DNA of 64,000 bases from Candidatus Gastranaerophilales bacterium (GTDB taxonomy: Bacteria; Cyanobacteriota; Vampirovibrionia; Gastranaerophilales; Gastranaerophilaceae). Below, one piece after another: positions 28,503 through 38,814 of this stretch (its first letter is position 1; every line of letters begins with the position of its first letter). The translations under genes were made by a program, and so were the position numbers. The stretch is taken from NCBI GenBank assembly GCA_944325515.1, contig CALVAO010000003.1:62001-126000 (forward strand). Direction: 5' to 3'. The notes below the pieces were generated by a model. It had not been told where the DNA came from and made no database searches. It saw only the letters and a list, made by a program, of their open reading frames with translations.

Positions 28503-29093
28503 TTAGTTATGTTTAGGAGTCTCAAAAATTTCATCCGGAATATCTGCTAATTTAGCATCATTTAAGTAAAATATATGATTTTGGAATTTATGATACACGG
28601 CAAGTCCTGTTTCATTACTTATACAGGCTTCTCGATATTTACCAAATTTTATCATTGAACATTTTTGCTTATTTATAGTTTCGTTTGTGCTAACTAACGC
28701 CGGCTGTGAATCAAGTTCAGACATTCCAACCGGTTTTTTCCAATAAACAATTGGTGCAACCATGTTTAATGCATTATCATGCCTCAAATCTTCCGGCACA
28801 GGCGATTGTTTAAGCTTATTTGTTCGCATATTATAATTATAAATTTTATCTCCGCCATTATATGTATAAATACTTTCTGTATTGCCGTTATATAAAAGTA
28901 TTGTTTTCCACTTATCTCCCTTTATATATGATTTGAAGTAAATGTATTCGTTATTTTTGTTAGGAGATTTGACGTTTATAATATACGAAATATTATTTCC
29001 TCTTTTGTGATATAAATTGTCAATATAATTATTTTTACTTGTGCAAGCTGTAAATAATATACAAGCGAACAACAAGAGCACTGCTTTTTTCAT
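28503..29093 (-). CDS. lipoprotein of unknown function
   Basis: A 196-residue protein with a lipoprotein signal: K-K at positions 2-3, a hydrophobic core and lipobox L-F-T-A-C with the lipidated cysteine at C17. The mature part is beta-rich with Y-x-Y-N-G-G-D-K-I-Y-N-Y-N strands, giving a faint LolA/outer-membrane-lipoprotein-sorting look. I do not name it. It is followed upstream by a membrane protein gene 40 bases away on the same strand. Confidence 0.75.
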   Translation of the reverse strand: MKKAVLLLFACILFTACTSKNNYIDNLYHKRGNNISYIINVKSPNKNNEYIYFKSYIKGDKWKTILLYNGNTESIYTYNGGDKIYNYNMRTNKLKQSPVPEDLRHDNALNMVAPIVYWKKPVGMSELDSQPALVSTNETINKQKCSMIKFGKYREACISNETGLAVYHKFQNHIFYLNDAKLADIPDEIFETPKHN

Positions 29094-29132
29094 ATTATAT
29101 TATCCACTCTCCACATTGCTTTTGCCCGATAA

Positions 29133-29792
29133 TTAATCTTTTTCAAGATTATGAGTTTTTACTGATTTTGCAATAAAATACGCACTCACTAAAACAATAT
29201 AAGGTGACAAAATCGTTTGAACTATTAGACTCAGCTCATAACAAAATCTTTTTGATGTTATTACACTAATCAATATATTAAACAACAACAATCCGATACT
29301 TTTAATAATATAGTTTATAGGTTGTTGTTTAATAATCTGAAATATATATTTATAGTTAAATAATTGGAAAATATTTTTATTACCAGAAATTGCAAATATC
29401 TGTGCTGGAACTAAAAAACTCATAAACAACATAAAAATAATTCCTAAAATAGAAAAATATGGATTTATGCGTGGCAAAATAATTAAACATAAAAAGATAA
29501 AGAGTAAATATAAACCTATAGCAAAAGCTAATTTTAACCCAGCAATAAAGTCTTTTATTATATTATATTCCGGTAAGATGATATTGTCTTTTGCAATATT
29601 AATAGCTTCTATACACTTTAGCATATAGCCGTAAAGAATTATATAAAAAACAAGATATGCTATAGTAATAAGTAGTAATAATACACTATTAACCCCAAAT
29701 TGCTGTATAGCAGGCAATGTCGACAAGATAAAATAAATACAAAAAATCTTCCAGATTTTGCTATCTTTAAACATATATGTAAAAGCCTGCAC
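29133..29792 (-). CDS. multi-pass membrane protein of unknown function
   Basis: A 219-residue, very hydrophobic protein with about six membrane segments (near 15-30, 37-58, 89-110, 114-133, 160-180 and 185-208). The overall pattern resembles DUF4013-type proteins, but no catalytic motif is seen. It is very AT-rich. It lies between atpC (upstream) and the lipoprotein gene (downstream) on the same strand. Confidence 0.72.
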   Translation of the reverse strand: MQAFTYMFKDSKIWKIFCIYFILSTLPAIQQFGVNSVLLLLITIAYLVFYIILYGYMLKCIEAINIAKDNIILPEYNIIKDFIAGLKLAFAIGLYLLFIFLCLIILPRINPYFSILGIIFMLFMSFLVPAQIFAISGNKNIFQLFNYKYIFQIIKQQPINYIIKSIGLLLFNILISVITSKRFCYELSLIVQTILSPYIVLVSAYFIAKSVKTHNLEKD

Positions 29793-29815
29793 ACCTTACT
29801 CCTTTTTAAAATTTT

Positions 29816-29845
29816 TGGTGCACAAGTGTGCGCAGCACCCTACAT
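29816..29845. repeat. REP-like hairpin of the GTAGGGTG family
   Basis: Between the membrane protein and atpC lies GGTGC...GCACC followed by CTAC. Read on the minus strand it begins GTAGGGTGCTGCGCACAC. It resembles the ends of the small elements at 41367-41519 and 59010-59099. It reaches the stop codon of atpC. Confidence 0.5.
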
Positions 29846-30237
29846 TATTTATTCAAAGCAGCTTTCAATCTTGCAAGTGAACGCGCTAAAGCGGCTTGAG
29901 CTCTATCTGCGTCTATCTTAGCGCTTGCATCAGCCAGTCTTGCTTCAGCTCTTTCTTTTGCACTTTTAGCACGGGTTACGTCAATTTCACAGCCATCTTC
30001 GCAGACATCTGTAAGAATAGTTGCAACATTATCTTTAAATTGGAATATACCGCCCATTGTTGCAAAATATTTATACTTTTCGCCGATTCTTGCCTTTGTA
30101 ACCCCGATTTCAAGCGCAGTAGTGACAGGAATATGGTCTTTCAAAATACCTATCATACCGCCTTTAGTATGAAGCACAAGCTCATCAACTTCGCCCTCAA
30201 ATACAATTCTTTCGTGTGTTATAATTTTTAGTTTCAT
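29845..30237 (-). CDS. atpC: ATP synthase F1 subunit epsilon
   Basis: A 130-residue epsilon subunit of the rotary ATP synthase central stalk: N-terminal beta sandwich with L-K-I-I-T-H-E-R-I-V-F-E-G-E-V, G-M-I-G-I-L-K-D-H-I-P, and a C-terminal helical hairpin R-A-K-S-A-K-E-R-A-E-A-R-L. It follows atpD by 115 bases. No gamma, alpha, delta, a, b or c genes are next to the pair, matching the split organisation known in cyanobacteria and plastids. Confidence 0.93.
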   Translation of the reverse strand: MKLKIITHERIVFEGEVDELVLHTKGGMIGILKDHIPVTTALEIGVTKARIGEKYKYFATMGGIFQFKDNVATILTDVCEDGCEIDVTRAKSAKERAEARLADASAKIDADRAQAALARSLARLKAALNK

Positions 30238-30352
30238 TTGAACCTCATGAGCGGGTTTAGGAGTTTAGAAGAATTTATTTTCGCTTACGCTCAGAATATT
30301 CTATATATCTTTTTAACTTCTCCTAAACTCCACAACTTCTAAACCTCTCAAC

Positions 30353-31873
<1,521 letters not shown>

Positions 31874-31939
31874 TTATCTTCTTGCTTCTCAGACTTTTCA
31901 AGAGTAGCAAAAATATTTTTTAGAGGGTTTACTTATAAT

Positions 31940-33406
31940 ATGAAAATATCAGTAACACCTTTATGTACACCGCCTTCGTTTACAGGAAGAAAAGGGGTGC
32001 AAATAACAAAAGAACAGGTTCTTAATCTGCGTGCAGCAGGGCTTGGAGAAAAAAAGATTGCAGAAGAGCTTGGAGTATCCATAGCCAATTATTATAAACA
32101 ACTTAAAGAACTGGGCATTGCGCAAAAGCTCGCGAATTATAGTGATGAATTGAGTAAGATTTCCAGAGATAAATTTGAAGAGCTTTTAAAACAAAATTTT
32201 TCGATTCTGGATATTTGCAAATATTTTAAAATTACAACTACAGCTTATTATACTTTATTAAATAAATTTGATTTAAGAAATTATATGCATGGGGCAAACA
32301 GTAAGGTTATAACAAAGGAAATACTGCAGGAATTAGTTGATAATAAAATACCGATTGAAGAAATCTGCAAGAGATTGAATATATCCAAATCTGTTTATTT
32401 TTCACTTGTTTGCAAACTTGACATCCAAACAGAATACAAAAAAAGCAAGGCGCAGGTTGCTAAAGTAACAAAAGAGGACATTGAAAGGTTGATAGAGACC
32501 GGAAAAACATATCCGGAAATAGCAGAAGCGCTGAACATTGCAAAGCCGACACTCCAGCGCCTTATTACAAAATTTCAAATAAAAACAAAGATTTTACAGA
32601 AAAAAGAAGCAATGGACAATGTCACGAAAGAGAAACTGGAAGAACTCATTGCAAGCGGGAAAAGTCTGGATGAAATATCCAGAGAATTAAATATCAGCCC
32701 GAGAAACTATTCAACCCTTGTTAATCGTTTTGGAATAATGACAGTGTTTAGAGAGGGCAAAGCTAATAATTTAAGTATAACAAAAGAAAAATTACAAGCT
32801 CTTGTTGATACAGGGCGGTCTGTTCAAGAAATTTGCGAAACATTGAATATTAGTGATGCCAGTTTTTACCATTTATTAAAACGTTTAGGAGTAAATTACG
32901 ATTACAAACACCATTATAAACTAAAAGACATTTCTAAAAATAAACTGGAACAAACTGTTCAAGAGTGGGAATCACAGGCAAAAGCCGAAGAAGAATTAAA
33001 TGTAAGGGCTTCAACTTTTAACTACAAAGCAAGAGAAGAAAAAGTTACAACAGTCTTATCCGGCTCAATTGACAGGCTTAATGATTTGGGCAGAAAAAAA
33101 GATGAAATACAAATGTATTTAGATGAAGGCGCAACTCCGCAGGAAATATGCGAGATGTATGATATTCCTCCTGTTATGTACCATAGTTTGATAAGAAGAT
33201 ACAATTTAATCAGTGAGGCTAAAAAGAAATTTGATAATGCAAAAACAATAACAAAAGAACAGCTGGAACAGATGCTCAAATCCGGTAAATCTAAAGCTGA
33301 AATCAGTGAAGAATTAGGTATAAGCAGCCGCACTCTTGCACTAAAATTTGATAAATTCGGTATAAAAACTAAAGATGAAAGAAAAAATAAAACCAACATT
33401 AAGTAA
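31940..33406 (+). CDS. nine-repeat helix-turn-helix array protein with F-T-G leader
   Basis: The 488-residue protein opens with a short leader ending P-S-F-T-G (12-16), then consists of nine tandem repeats averaging 52 residues. They start near residues 22, 74, 124, 176, 228, 280, 331, 384 and 437. The consensus is I-T-K-E-x-L-x-x-L-I-x-x-G-K-S-x-x-E-I-x-x-x-L-N-I-S, then a variable helix, L-x-x-K-F-G-I-x-T. Each repeat looks like a sigma-region-4/homeodomain-type trihelical HTH; repeats 7 and 8 are degenerate. The second (recognition) helix varies most. No other domain is present. It could be a DNA-binding solenoid, but no function is known to me. AGAGGG lies rather far (13 bases) from the ATG. 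The end overlaps ybaK by eight bases. Confidence 0.82.
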   Translation: MKISVTPLCTPPSFTGRKGVQITKEQVLNLRAAGLGEKKIAEELGVSIANYYKQLKELGIAQKLANYSDELSKISRDKFEELLKQNFSILDICKYFKITTTAYYTLLNKFDLRNYMHGANSKVITKEILQELVDNKIPIEEICKRLNISKSVYFSLVCKLDIQTEYKKSKAQVAKVTKEDIERLIETGKTYPEIAEALNIAKPTLQRLITKFQIKTKILQKKEAMDNVTKEKLEELIASGKSLDEISRELNISPRNYSTLVNRFGIMTVFREGKANNLSITKEKLQALVDTGRSVQEICETLNISDASFYHLLKRLGVNYDYKHHYKLKDISKNKLEQTVQEWESQAKAEEELNVRASTFNYKAREEKVTTVLSGSIDRLNDLGRKKDEIQMYLDEGATPQEICEMYDIPPVMYHSLIRRYNLISEAKKKFDNAKTITKEQLEQMLKSGKSKAEISEELGISSRTLALKFDKFGIKTKDERKNKTNIK

Positions 33407-33890
33407 TGTCTGAGGTATGAGTGATAATTTCTTTCAATTGAAAATCTATAATTCTTTTTAAATCATCAAGAGTTAATTCCACTTGATAACCGATTTTTCC
33501 GGCGCTGAAAATTATTGTATCAAAATTTTTAGCAGAAGCATCTATTGTTGTCGTGAAAAATTTTTTCATGCCGATAGGAGAGCAGCCCCCGTGAATATAG
33601 CCTGTTAAAGGCAAAAGCTCTTTAGATTTAAGCATCTCGATAGATTTTTCATCAACAGCCTGCGCGGCTTTTTTTAAATCAAGTTCTTCTGCAGCCGGTA
33701 ACATAAAAACATAATACTTTTTTGATTTCCCGACTGTAACAAGTGTTTTAAAAACTTGCGCAGGATTTTGATTTAATACAGCTGCGACTTCCACCCCGCT
33801 GATTGCGTCAGTATCAGCGTATGTATAATGTTTATATTTTATCCCCGCTTTATCAAGCATTCGCATAACGTTTGTTTTATATTCACTCAT
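33399..33890 (-). CDS. ybaK: YbaK/EbsC-type aminoacyl-tRNA deacylase
   Basis: A 163-residue Cys-tRNA(Pro) deacylase-like protein that clears mischarged tRNA. It has the family's D-A-I-S-G-x-E-V-A, Q-V-F-K-T-L-V-x-x-G and a G-Y-I-H-G-G-C-S-P-I-G block. The lysine of Q-V-F-K-T-L is the catalytic one in YbaK. It overlaps the DUF4186 gene by eight bases, so it is the last gene of the dprA-topA operon. Confidence 0.9.
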   Translation of the reverse strand: MSEYKTNVMRMLDKAGIKYKHYTYADTDAISGVEVAAVLNQNPAQVFKTLVTVGKSKKYYVFMLPAAEELDLKKAAQAVDEKSIEMLKSKELLPLTGYIHGGCSPIGMKKFFTTTIDASAKNFDTIIFSAGKIGYQVELTLDDLKRIIDFQLKEIITHTSDIT

Positions 33891-34230
33891 ATTGCCGCTT
33901 TATCCATTCCATAATTACATTTACAAGATATTCCTGCTGCGCTTCATTCAATTGAATCCCTTTTGGAATTCTATGCCATTTTTCAATGCACCCTCTGCAG
34001 CAGGTCGCAGACGCATGCTGGGCTATAAACACCGGATGTCCGCGCATCGGGGTCTGCTTGCCGTCATTGGGGATATTAGCCGGTGCAATTCTTTTTGAGA
34101 TAAAATCTTCTGCGTGTGATTTTATCGTATCAAGTCCTTTTGCGTCAATATATGCCTTTTCTTTTTCCTTTAGTTTAAATCTGCTTCTAAATTTTGATTT
34201 AGAAAGCCGCCGGAATAATTCGTCATACAT
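33883..34230 (-). CDS. DUF4186 family protein
   Basis: A 115-residue protein with the DUF4186 pattern: F-R-S-R-F-K-L near the start, then P-x-x-D-G-K-Q-T-P-M-R-G-H-P-V-F-I-A-Q-H-A-S-A-T-C-C-R-G-C, and a terminal helix W-I-K-R-Q. The histidine and cysteine cluster (H-P-V, C-C-x-x-C) suggests a metal site; biochemical role is unknown. It lies six bases after topA. Confidence 0.85.
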   Translation of the reverse strand: MYDELFRRLSKSKFRSRFKLKEKEKAYIDAKGLDTIKSHAEDFISKRIAPANIPNDGKQTPMRGHPVFIAQHASATCCRGCIEKWHRIPKGIQLNEAQQEYLVNVIMEWIKRQYE

Positions 34231-34236
34231 ATTCCG

Positions 34237-36516
34237 TTATTCCTTATTTTCCTCTTCTATTGTCCGCTTAAAAGAGCAGGTGCGGTTTGAGCAGACTTCA
34301 AAAGAGCCATTTTTAGTATTCTTTTTAACCAGCAGTTCTCCGCATTCGGGACAGGTGTTTCCGGTAGGTTCATCCCATAGTGCATAGGAACAGTCCGGAT
34401 AACGGTTGCATCCGAAAAATATTTTGCCGTATTTTGATTTCTTTTCAATAATAACCCCTTCGCCGCATTTCGGGCATTTCACACCGGTTGAGCGAATATA
34501 TTTTTTGCGGTTTTTACATTCTTTGCATTCTAAATACTTGCCGTAAGGTCCGACTTTCATTATCATACCGCCGCCGCATTTTTCACATTTTTCATCAACG
34601 GTGCTTTCTTCAGAATTATTATCAACATCATCCAGTTCAACACTGTTATTAAGTGAAATAATTGTTTTGCATTCCGGATATCCGGAGCAGCCTAAAAATT
34701 GTGTTCCGAAACGGCTGGTTTTAACCAGCATTACTCTTCCGCAATTAGGGCATTTTTTATCACTTTCGATAACAACTCTTTGCGAAGTTTTCATTACAGA
34801 ATTTACAACCTCCATAAACGGAGTATAAAATTCTTTTAAAACAACATTCCAGACGGCTTTTTTTTCTGCAATCTTATCCAGCTTTTCTTCCATGCCGGCA
34901 GTAAACTTATAATCCATAATATCTGCAAATTGTGTAACAAGCTGTTTGCAGACGGTTCTGCCAAGAAGTGTAGGAACAAGAGCCTTATCTTTCTTTTCTA
35001 CATATTTTCTTGTCTGAATTACAGTAATAATTGTTGCATAAGTTGACGGACGTCCAATTCCGTGTTCTTCCAGAGCTTTAACAAGAGAAGCTTCATTATA
35101 CCTTGGAGGCGGCTGGGTAAAATGTTGTTTAGGCAGAACTTCTTTGCATTTTACTTTATCTCCTTCTTCTAAATCCGGAATTTTAGCATCTGCATCTTTT
35201 TCATCCTCTTCAGTATCATTATAAAGTTTTAAGAAACCGTCAAATAATATCTTGCTTGTTCCGGCTTTTAGATTATAATCGCCCGCTTTAATATCAATAG
35301 TTTTATTTGCAATTTCTGCCGGTGCCATTTGAGAAGACATGAATTTATCCCAGATTAATTTATAAAGCTTATACTGATCTGAAGATAGATATTGTTTAAT
35401 ACTTTCCGGTGTTCTGTCCGGATAAGACGGTCTGATAGCTTCGTGCGCGTCCTGCACATTTTGCTTGCCTTTTACATAAACGTTTGTTGCCGGAGGGTAA
35501 TATTTTTCACCATAATTTTGAAGAATAAACGACTTTGCCATTTCATGCGCATCATCCGAAATTCTAACGCTATCCGTTCTCATATAAGTAATTAAACCAA
35601 CTGGAGTGCCGTCTATTTCAATACCTTCATAGAGTTTCTGAGCAACCTGCATAGTTTTTGAAACTCCAAATCCGAGCTTTGAACTTGCGGCTCTCTGCAG
35701 CGTAGATGTAATAAAAGGTGCTGTTGGTTTTCTTTTGGTTGTTTTCTTTGCCACCTTTTCTACTACAAATTCCGTATCCGGATTTGTTAAAAACTCTTTT
35801 ATTTTATTTGCTTCTTCTTCATTATTTATATCAAATTTTTTGTTTTTATATTTATTAACTTCTGCCTCAAATAATTTTCCGTCTTTGTCCATAATTGCAT
35901 GAACGGACCAGTATTCTTTAGGCACAAAAGCTTCTATTTCTTCTTCTCTTTCGCAAATCATTCTAAGAGCAACTGATTGAACACGTCCGGCAGATAAACG
36001 ATAATTTCCCAGCTGCTTCCAGAGAACGGGAGAAAGTTTATAACCAACAAGTTTATCTAAGATTTGTCTTGTCTGCTGCGCCTTAACTCTGTCCATATCA
36101 ATCTGTCTTGAATGTTCAACAGCATACTTTACAGCTTTTGGAGTTATTTCATTAAATTCAATTCTAAAAACCTTATTATCCGGCACATCAAGAAGTTCTC
36201 TCACATGCCATGCAATAGCTTCTCCTTCGCGGTCTGGGTCGGAAGCCAGATATACTTTATCAGATTTTTTTGCAAGTTCATTTAATTTAGTAACAACTTT
36301 TTTCTTCTCCGGAATAATAACATATGTAGGTTTAAAATCGTTGTTTACATCAAACCCCAGAACATTTTCCGGCAAGTTTCTAACATGTCCGAAACTTGCT
36401 TCTATCTGATAGCCGTCTCCGAGAATTTTTTTTATAGTTTTTGATTTAGCCGGAGACTCAACAATAACAAGCGCCTTTTCTTTTTTGCTTTTAGTAGTTT
36501 TTTCCGCTGTTGTCAT
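34237..36516 (-). CDS. topA: DNA topoisomerase I
   Basis: A 759-residue type IA enzyme that relaxes negative supercoils. The TOPRIM site has E20 in V-E-S-P-A-K-S and D-P-D-R-E-G-E (93-99). The strand-cleaving tyrosine is Y311 in I-T-Y-M-R-T-D-S. The C-terminus carries four C4-type zinc ribbons (from C-P-N-C-G-R, C-E-K-C-G-G, C-P-K-C-G-E and C-P-E-C-G-E). Its ATG overlaps the dprA stop by four bases, a common bacterial pairing. Confidence 0.95.
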   Translation of the reverse strand: MTTAEKTTKSKKEKALVIVESPAKSKTIKKILGDGYQIEASFGHVRNLPENVLGFDVNNDFKPTYVIIPEKKKVVTKLNELAKKSDKVYLASDPDREGEAIAWHVRELLDVPDNKVFRIEFNEITPKAVKYAVEHSRQIDMDRVKAQQTRQILDKLVGYKLSPVLWKQLGNYRLSAGRVQSVALRMICEREEEIEAFVPKEYWSVHAIMDKDGKLFEAEVNKYKNKKFDINNEEEANKIKEFLTNPDTEFVVEKVAKKTTKRKPTAPFITSTLQRAASSKLGFGVSKTMQVAQKLYEGIEIDGTPVGLITYMRTDSVRISDDAHEMAKSFILQNYGEKYYPPATNVYVKGKQNVQDAHEAIRPSYPDRTPESIKQYLSSDQYKLYKLIWDKFMSSQMAPAEIANKTIDIKAGDYNLKAGTSKILFDGFLKLYNDTEEDEKDADAKIPDLEEGDKVKCKEVLPKQHFTQPPPRYNEASLVKALEEHGIGRPSTYATIITVIQTRKYVEKKDKALVPTLLGRTVCKQLVTQFADIMDYKFTAGMEEKLDKIAEKKAVWNVVLKEFYTPFMEVVNSVMKTSQRVVIESDKKCPNCGRVMLVKTSRFGTQFLGCSGYPECKTIISLNNSVELDDVDNNSEESTVDEKCEKCGGGMIMKVGPYGKYLECKECKNRKKYIRSTGVKCPKCGEGVIIEKKSKYGKIFFGCNRYPDCSYALWDEPTGNTCPECGELLVKKNTKNGSFEVCSNRTCSFKRTIEEENKE

Positions 36517-37589
36517 GCTTTTATATACCTGTCACCATCTGTCTGCTTAATAAGTCCTTTGAGTTCCATCATTGTTAAAACTGTCAAAAGCTTGTTTGTT
36601 TCTATGTTTGTTTGAATTTGGAGTTCATCAAAACATTTTGGCTCCACACCTATTATACCAAAAATTATTTTTTCTATCGGGTCATCTATTTCTAATTCTT
36701 TTTTTTCTGTTACAATTTCCCAATTTAAAGTATTAAGAATATCTTGACCGGACGTTACCAGAGCAGCACCGTCTTTTAAGAGTTTATAGACTCCTTCGGT
36801 ATTAGAATTATTAATAGCTCCCGGAATGCACATAAGTTCTCTGCCCTGTTCGAGAGTAAGATTTGCGGAAATCAAGGCTCCGCTTTTTAAAGCAGCTTCA
36901 CCAACAACAGTTCCGTAAGAAAGCCCTGTTACAATTCTGTTTCTTTGCGGGAATCTAAACTTTAGAGGCTCAAATGTCGGATAATATTCTGTTACTACAG
37001 CACCAAAATCCTGCTCTATTTGTTCATATAATTGTTTATTGCCGCTGGGGTATGTAAAATCAAGTCCGCTTGCAATAACTCCTATGGTTTTTAAATTATT
37101 TTCAATAGCGCTTTTGTGGGCAGTAGAATCAATTCCATCGGCTAAACCCGATACAATACAAATATCAGTACCCCGCAAATCTTCTATAACTTTTTTTACG
37201 CTTTCTCTGCCATTAAAACTTGCTCTTCTTGAACCGACAAAAGCAACTGTCCGCTTTAAATTGCAGGAAAATAAATCACCTTTATAATAAAGCACCATCG
37301 GCGGATTAGGAATTTGTGAAAGCATATACGGATAATTAGGGTTATCAAAAGTTAATATACGAATATCGCGTTTTTGTACCTCTTCATATGCTTTATCAAT
37401 ATTTACACTTTTGCGTTTTTCTAAAAAATTTTCAGCCTTTCTAACGCTTAATCCCTCAATTTGTTTTAAATCTTTGTAGTCCGCTTTAAAAGCGGTTTCG
37501 ATATCACCGAAATAATTATACAATCTCTGAACAAATGTTGAATCAAGCTGTTCTATGGAAGAAAATGCAACCCAGTATTTTGTATTCAT
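36513..37589 (-). CDS. dprA: DNA-processing protein DprA
   Basis: The 358-residue protein loads RecA onto incoming single-stranded DNA during transformation. The N-terminal HhH-like region is followed by the Rossmann core V-A-F-V-G-S-R-R-A-S, S-G-L-A-D-G-I-D-S-T-A-H, A-S-G-L-D-F-T-Y-P and A-L-I-S-A-N-L-T-L-E-Q-G-R. A winged-helix-like tail with P-K-C-F-D-E-L-Q closes it. Its presence suggests natural competence is at least conserved. Upstream, TGTTACAAT six bases before the ATG indicates a leaderless start. Confidence 0.94.
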   Translation of the reverse strand: MNTKYWVAFSSIEQLDSTFVQRLYNYFGDIETAFKADYKDLKQIEGLSVRKAENFLEKRKSVNIDKAYEEVQKRDIRILTFDNPNYPYMLSQIPNPPMVLYYKGDLFSCNLKRTVAFVGSRRASFNGRESVKKVIEDLRGTDICIVSGLADGIDSTAHKSAIENNLKTIGVIASGLDFTYPSGNKQLYEQIEQDFGAVVTEYYPTFEPLKFRFPQRNRIVTGLSYGTVVGEAALKSGALISANLTLEQGRELMCIPGAINNSNTEGVYKLLKDGAALVTSGQDILNTLNWEIVTEKKELEIDDPIEKIIFGIIGVEPKCFDELQIQTNIETNKLLTVLTMMELKGLIKQTDGDRYIKA

Positions 37590-37595
37590 TGTCTA

Positions 37596-37604
37596 ATTGT
37601 AACA
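37596..37604 (-). promoter_or_regulatory. extended -10 promoter giving a leaderless dprA start
   Basis: On the minus strand TGTTACAAT (37604-37596) is an extended -10 box, followed by six bases (TAGACA) and the dprA ATG at 37589. No ribosome-binding sequence is seen. Confidence 0.45.
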
Positions 37605-37678
37605 CATAATAAAAGATATGAACTATTATAAAATTTTTTGGTATAATTGATATAATATAAAAAATAAAAGGAAATATA

Positions 37679-38701
37679 ATGTTTAATAAAATATTGAAAA
37701 ATATATTTTCCATTAAAACTAATTATGCAAGAAAAGAAATCCGTATATTAGGAGTAAAATTAAAACTCTTCTGTGCAAAAGAAGAAATTCACAGGCAGGA
37801 TTTATTAATAAACAAAAACACAATCCAGTTTGCATATAACATTTTATTTAATTCAGAAGAAGATGATTTGTTCTGCCTGCGTGCGCATGAAATTATTTTT
37901 ATATTTAATAAAGGAATTCTCAATCTGAAATACACTTTTTTCCGTGATTATGTACTGCCTTCCGGTCACTCTGAAAACATAATAGAATTCTATAAACTGG
38001 AGCCGGATTCTATTCTTTATAAAGAACATATCGACCGTGTAAAAAATGGAGAATTTTTATGGAAATATGTTGAGCGCTATTATTATATAAGTCATTCTTT
38101 TATCTCCAAAGACAGCCGCACCGGAGAAATTTATATAAATTCTTCTTATATTAAGGAAAAGATTCAATTCCGGAGTGAATATAAACTCCATCATGTTCCG
38201 ATTATATCGAAAAGAAAGTACCTTCCAGGAGTTTCGGTTGATGATTATATAAAAAATAAGCCTTTTGCAGAACAATTGATTGTTATAGATAAACTTTTGA
38301 ATTATATATTTACAACATACAGGGATAAAGATAATCCGGAAAAAGTTTCCGGAGATTTGATTGACTGTCATATGCACAATTTTCTTATAGGTGAGGACGG
38401 ACAGTTTCATTTTATAGACTTTGATTTGAAATGTGATGAAAGTCTGGATAGAAATTACTGTATATATTTTATGCTCTACAAATACAATGAAGAGATTTAT
38501 TATAGATTTCTCCGGCGCTATGGTTTTAAAGACAAGCATAAATACTATGAAAAGCATTTTTCAATATATAACCAGCCTCTCAAGCATAACGGAAGAAGTA
38601 TTATAAGACGAGAGCATATGAAGTTAAGAGAAAAATATTTTAGTGATACAGGTCTTAATGAAGAATATAAGCTTAATTACAAAAAGATTCCATTAAAATA
38701 A
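37679..38701 (+). CDS. kinase-like envelope-glycan protein (protein-kinase/APH fold)
   Basis: The 340-residue protein has a recognisable kinase catalytic segment: G-D-L-I-D-C-H-M-H-N-F-L-I (catalytic D-x-H-x2-N) followed by F-H-F-I-D-F-D (the metal-binding D-F-D). No clear glycine-rich loop is seen, and the ATP lysine is uncertain. The N-terminal K-E-I-R-I-L-G-V-K-L-K-L-F stretch recalls short strands found in glycan-assembly enzymes, including the glycosyltransferase at 48867. It may phosphorylate a sugar in LPS or capsule. AAAAGGA precedes the ATG and a TATAAT box lies upstream. The substrate is not determinable. Confidence 0.6.
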   Translation: MFNKILKNIFSIKTNYARKEIRILGVKLKLFCAKEEIHRQDLLINKNTIQFAYNILFNSEEDDLFCLRAHEIIFIFNKGILNLKYTFFRDYVLPSGHSENIIEFYKLEPDSILYKEHIDRVKNGEFLWKYVERYYYISHSFISKDSRTGEIYINSSYIKEKIQFRSEYKLHHVPIISKRKYLPGVSVDDYIKNKPFAEQLIVIDKLLNYIFTTYRDKDNPEKVSGDLIDCHMHNFLIGEDGQFHFIDFDLKCDESLDRNYCIYFMLYKYNEEIYYRFLRRYGFKDKHKYYEKHFSIYNQPLKHNGRSIIRREHMKLREKYFSDTGLNEEYKLNYKKIPLK

Positions 38702-38763
38702 AAAAGTGTTTTTATTTTGAGTGTAATTTAAACTGATAAATACACGATTTTGTGCATAAAAAC

Positions 38764-38798
38764 AGCGGAAATAATCAAAATTATTTCCGCTATTTTTT
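38764..38798. terminator. bidirectional intrinsic terminator
   Basis: AGCGGAAATAAT / ATTATTTCCGCT forms a perfect 12-bp stem with loop CAAA between convergent genes. T-runs follow on both strands (ATTTTTTG plus, GTTTTTA minus), so it can serve the kinase-like gene and malQ. Confidence 0.88.
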
Positions 38799-38814
38799 GT
38801 TTGTTTTACTGTTA

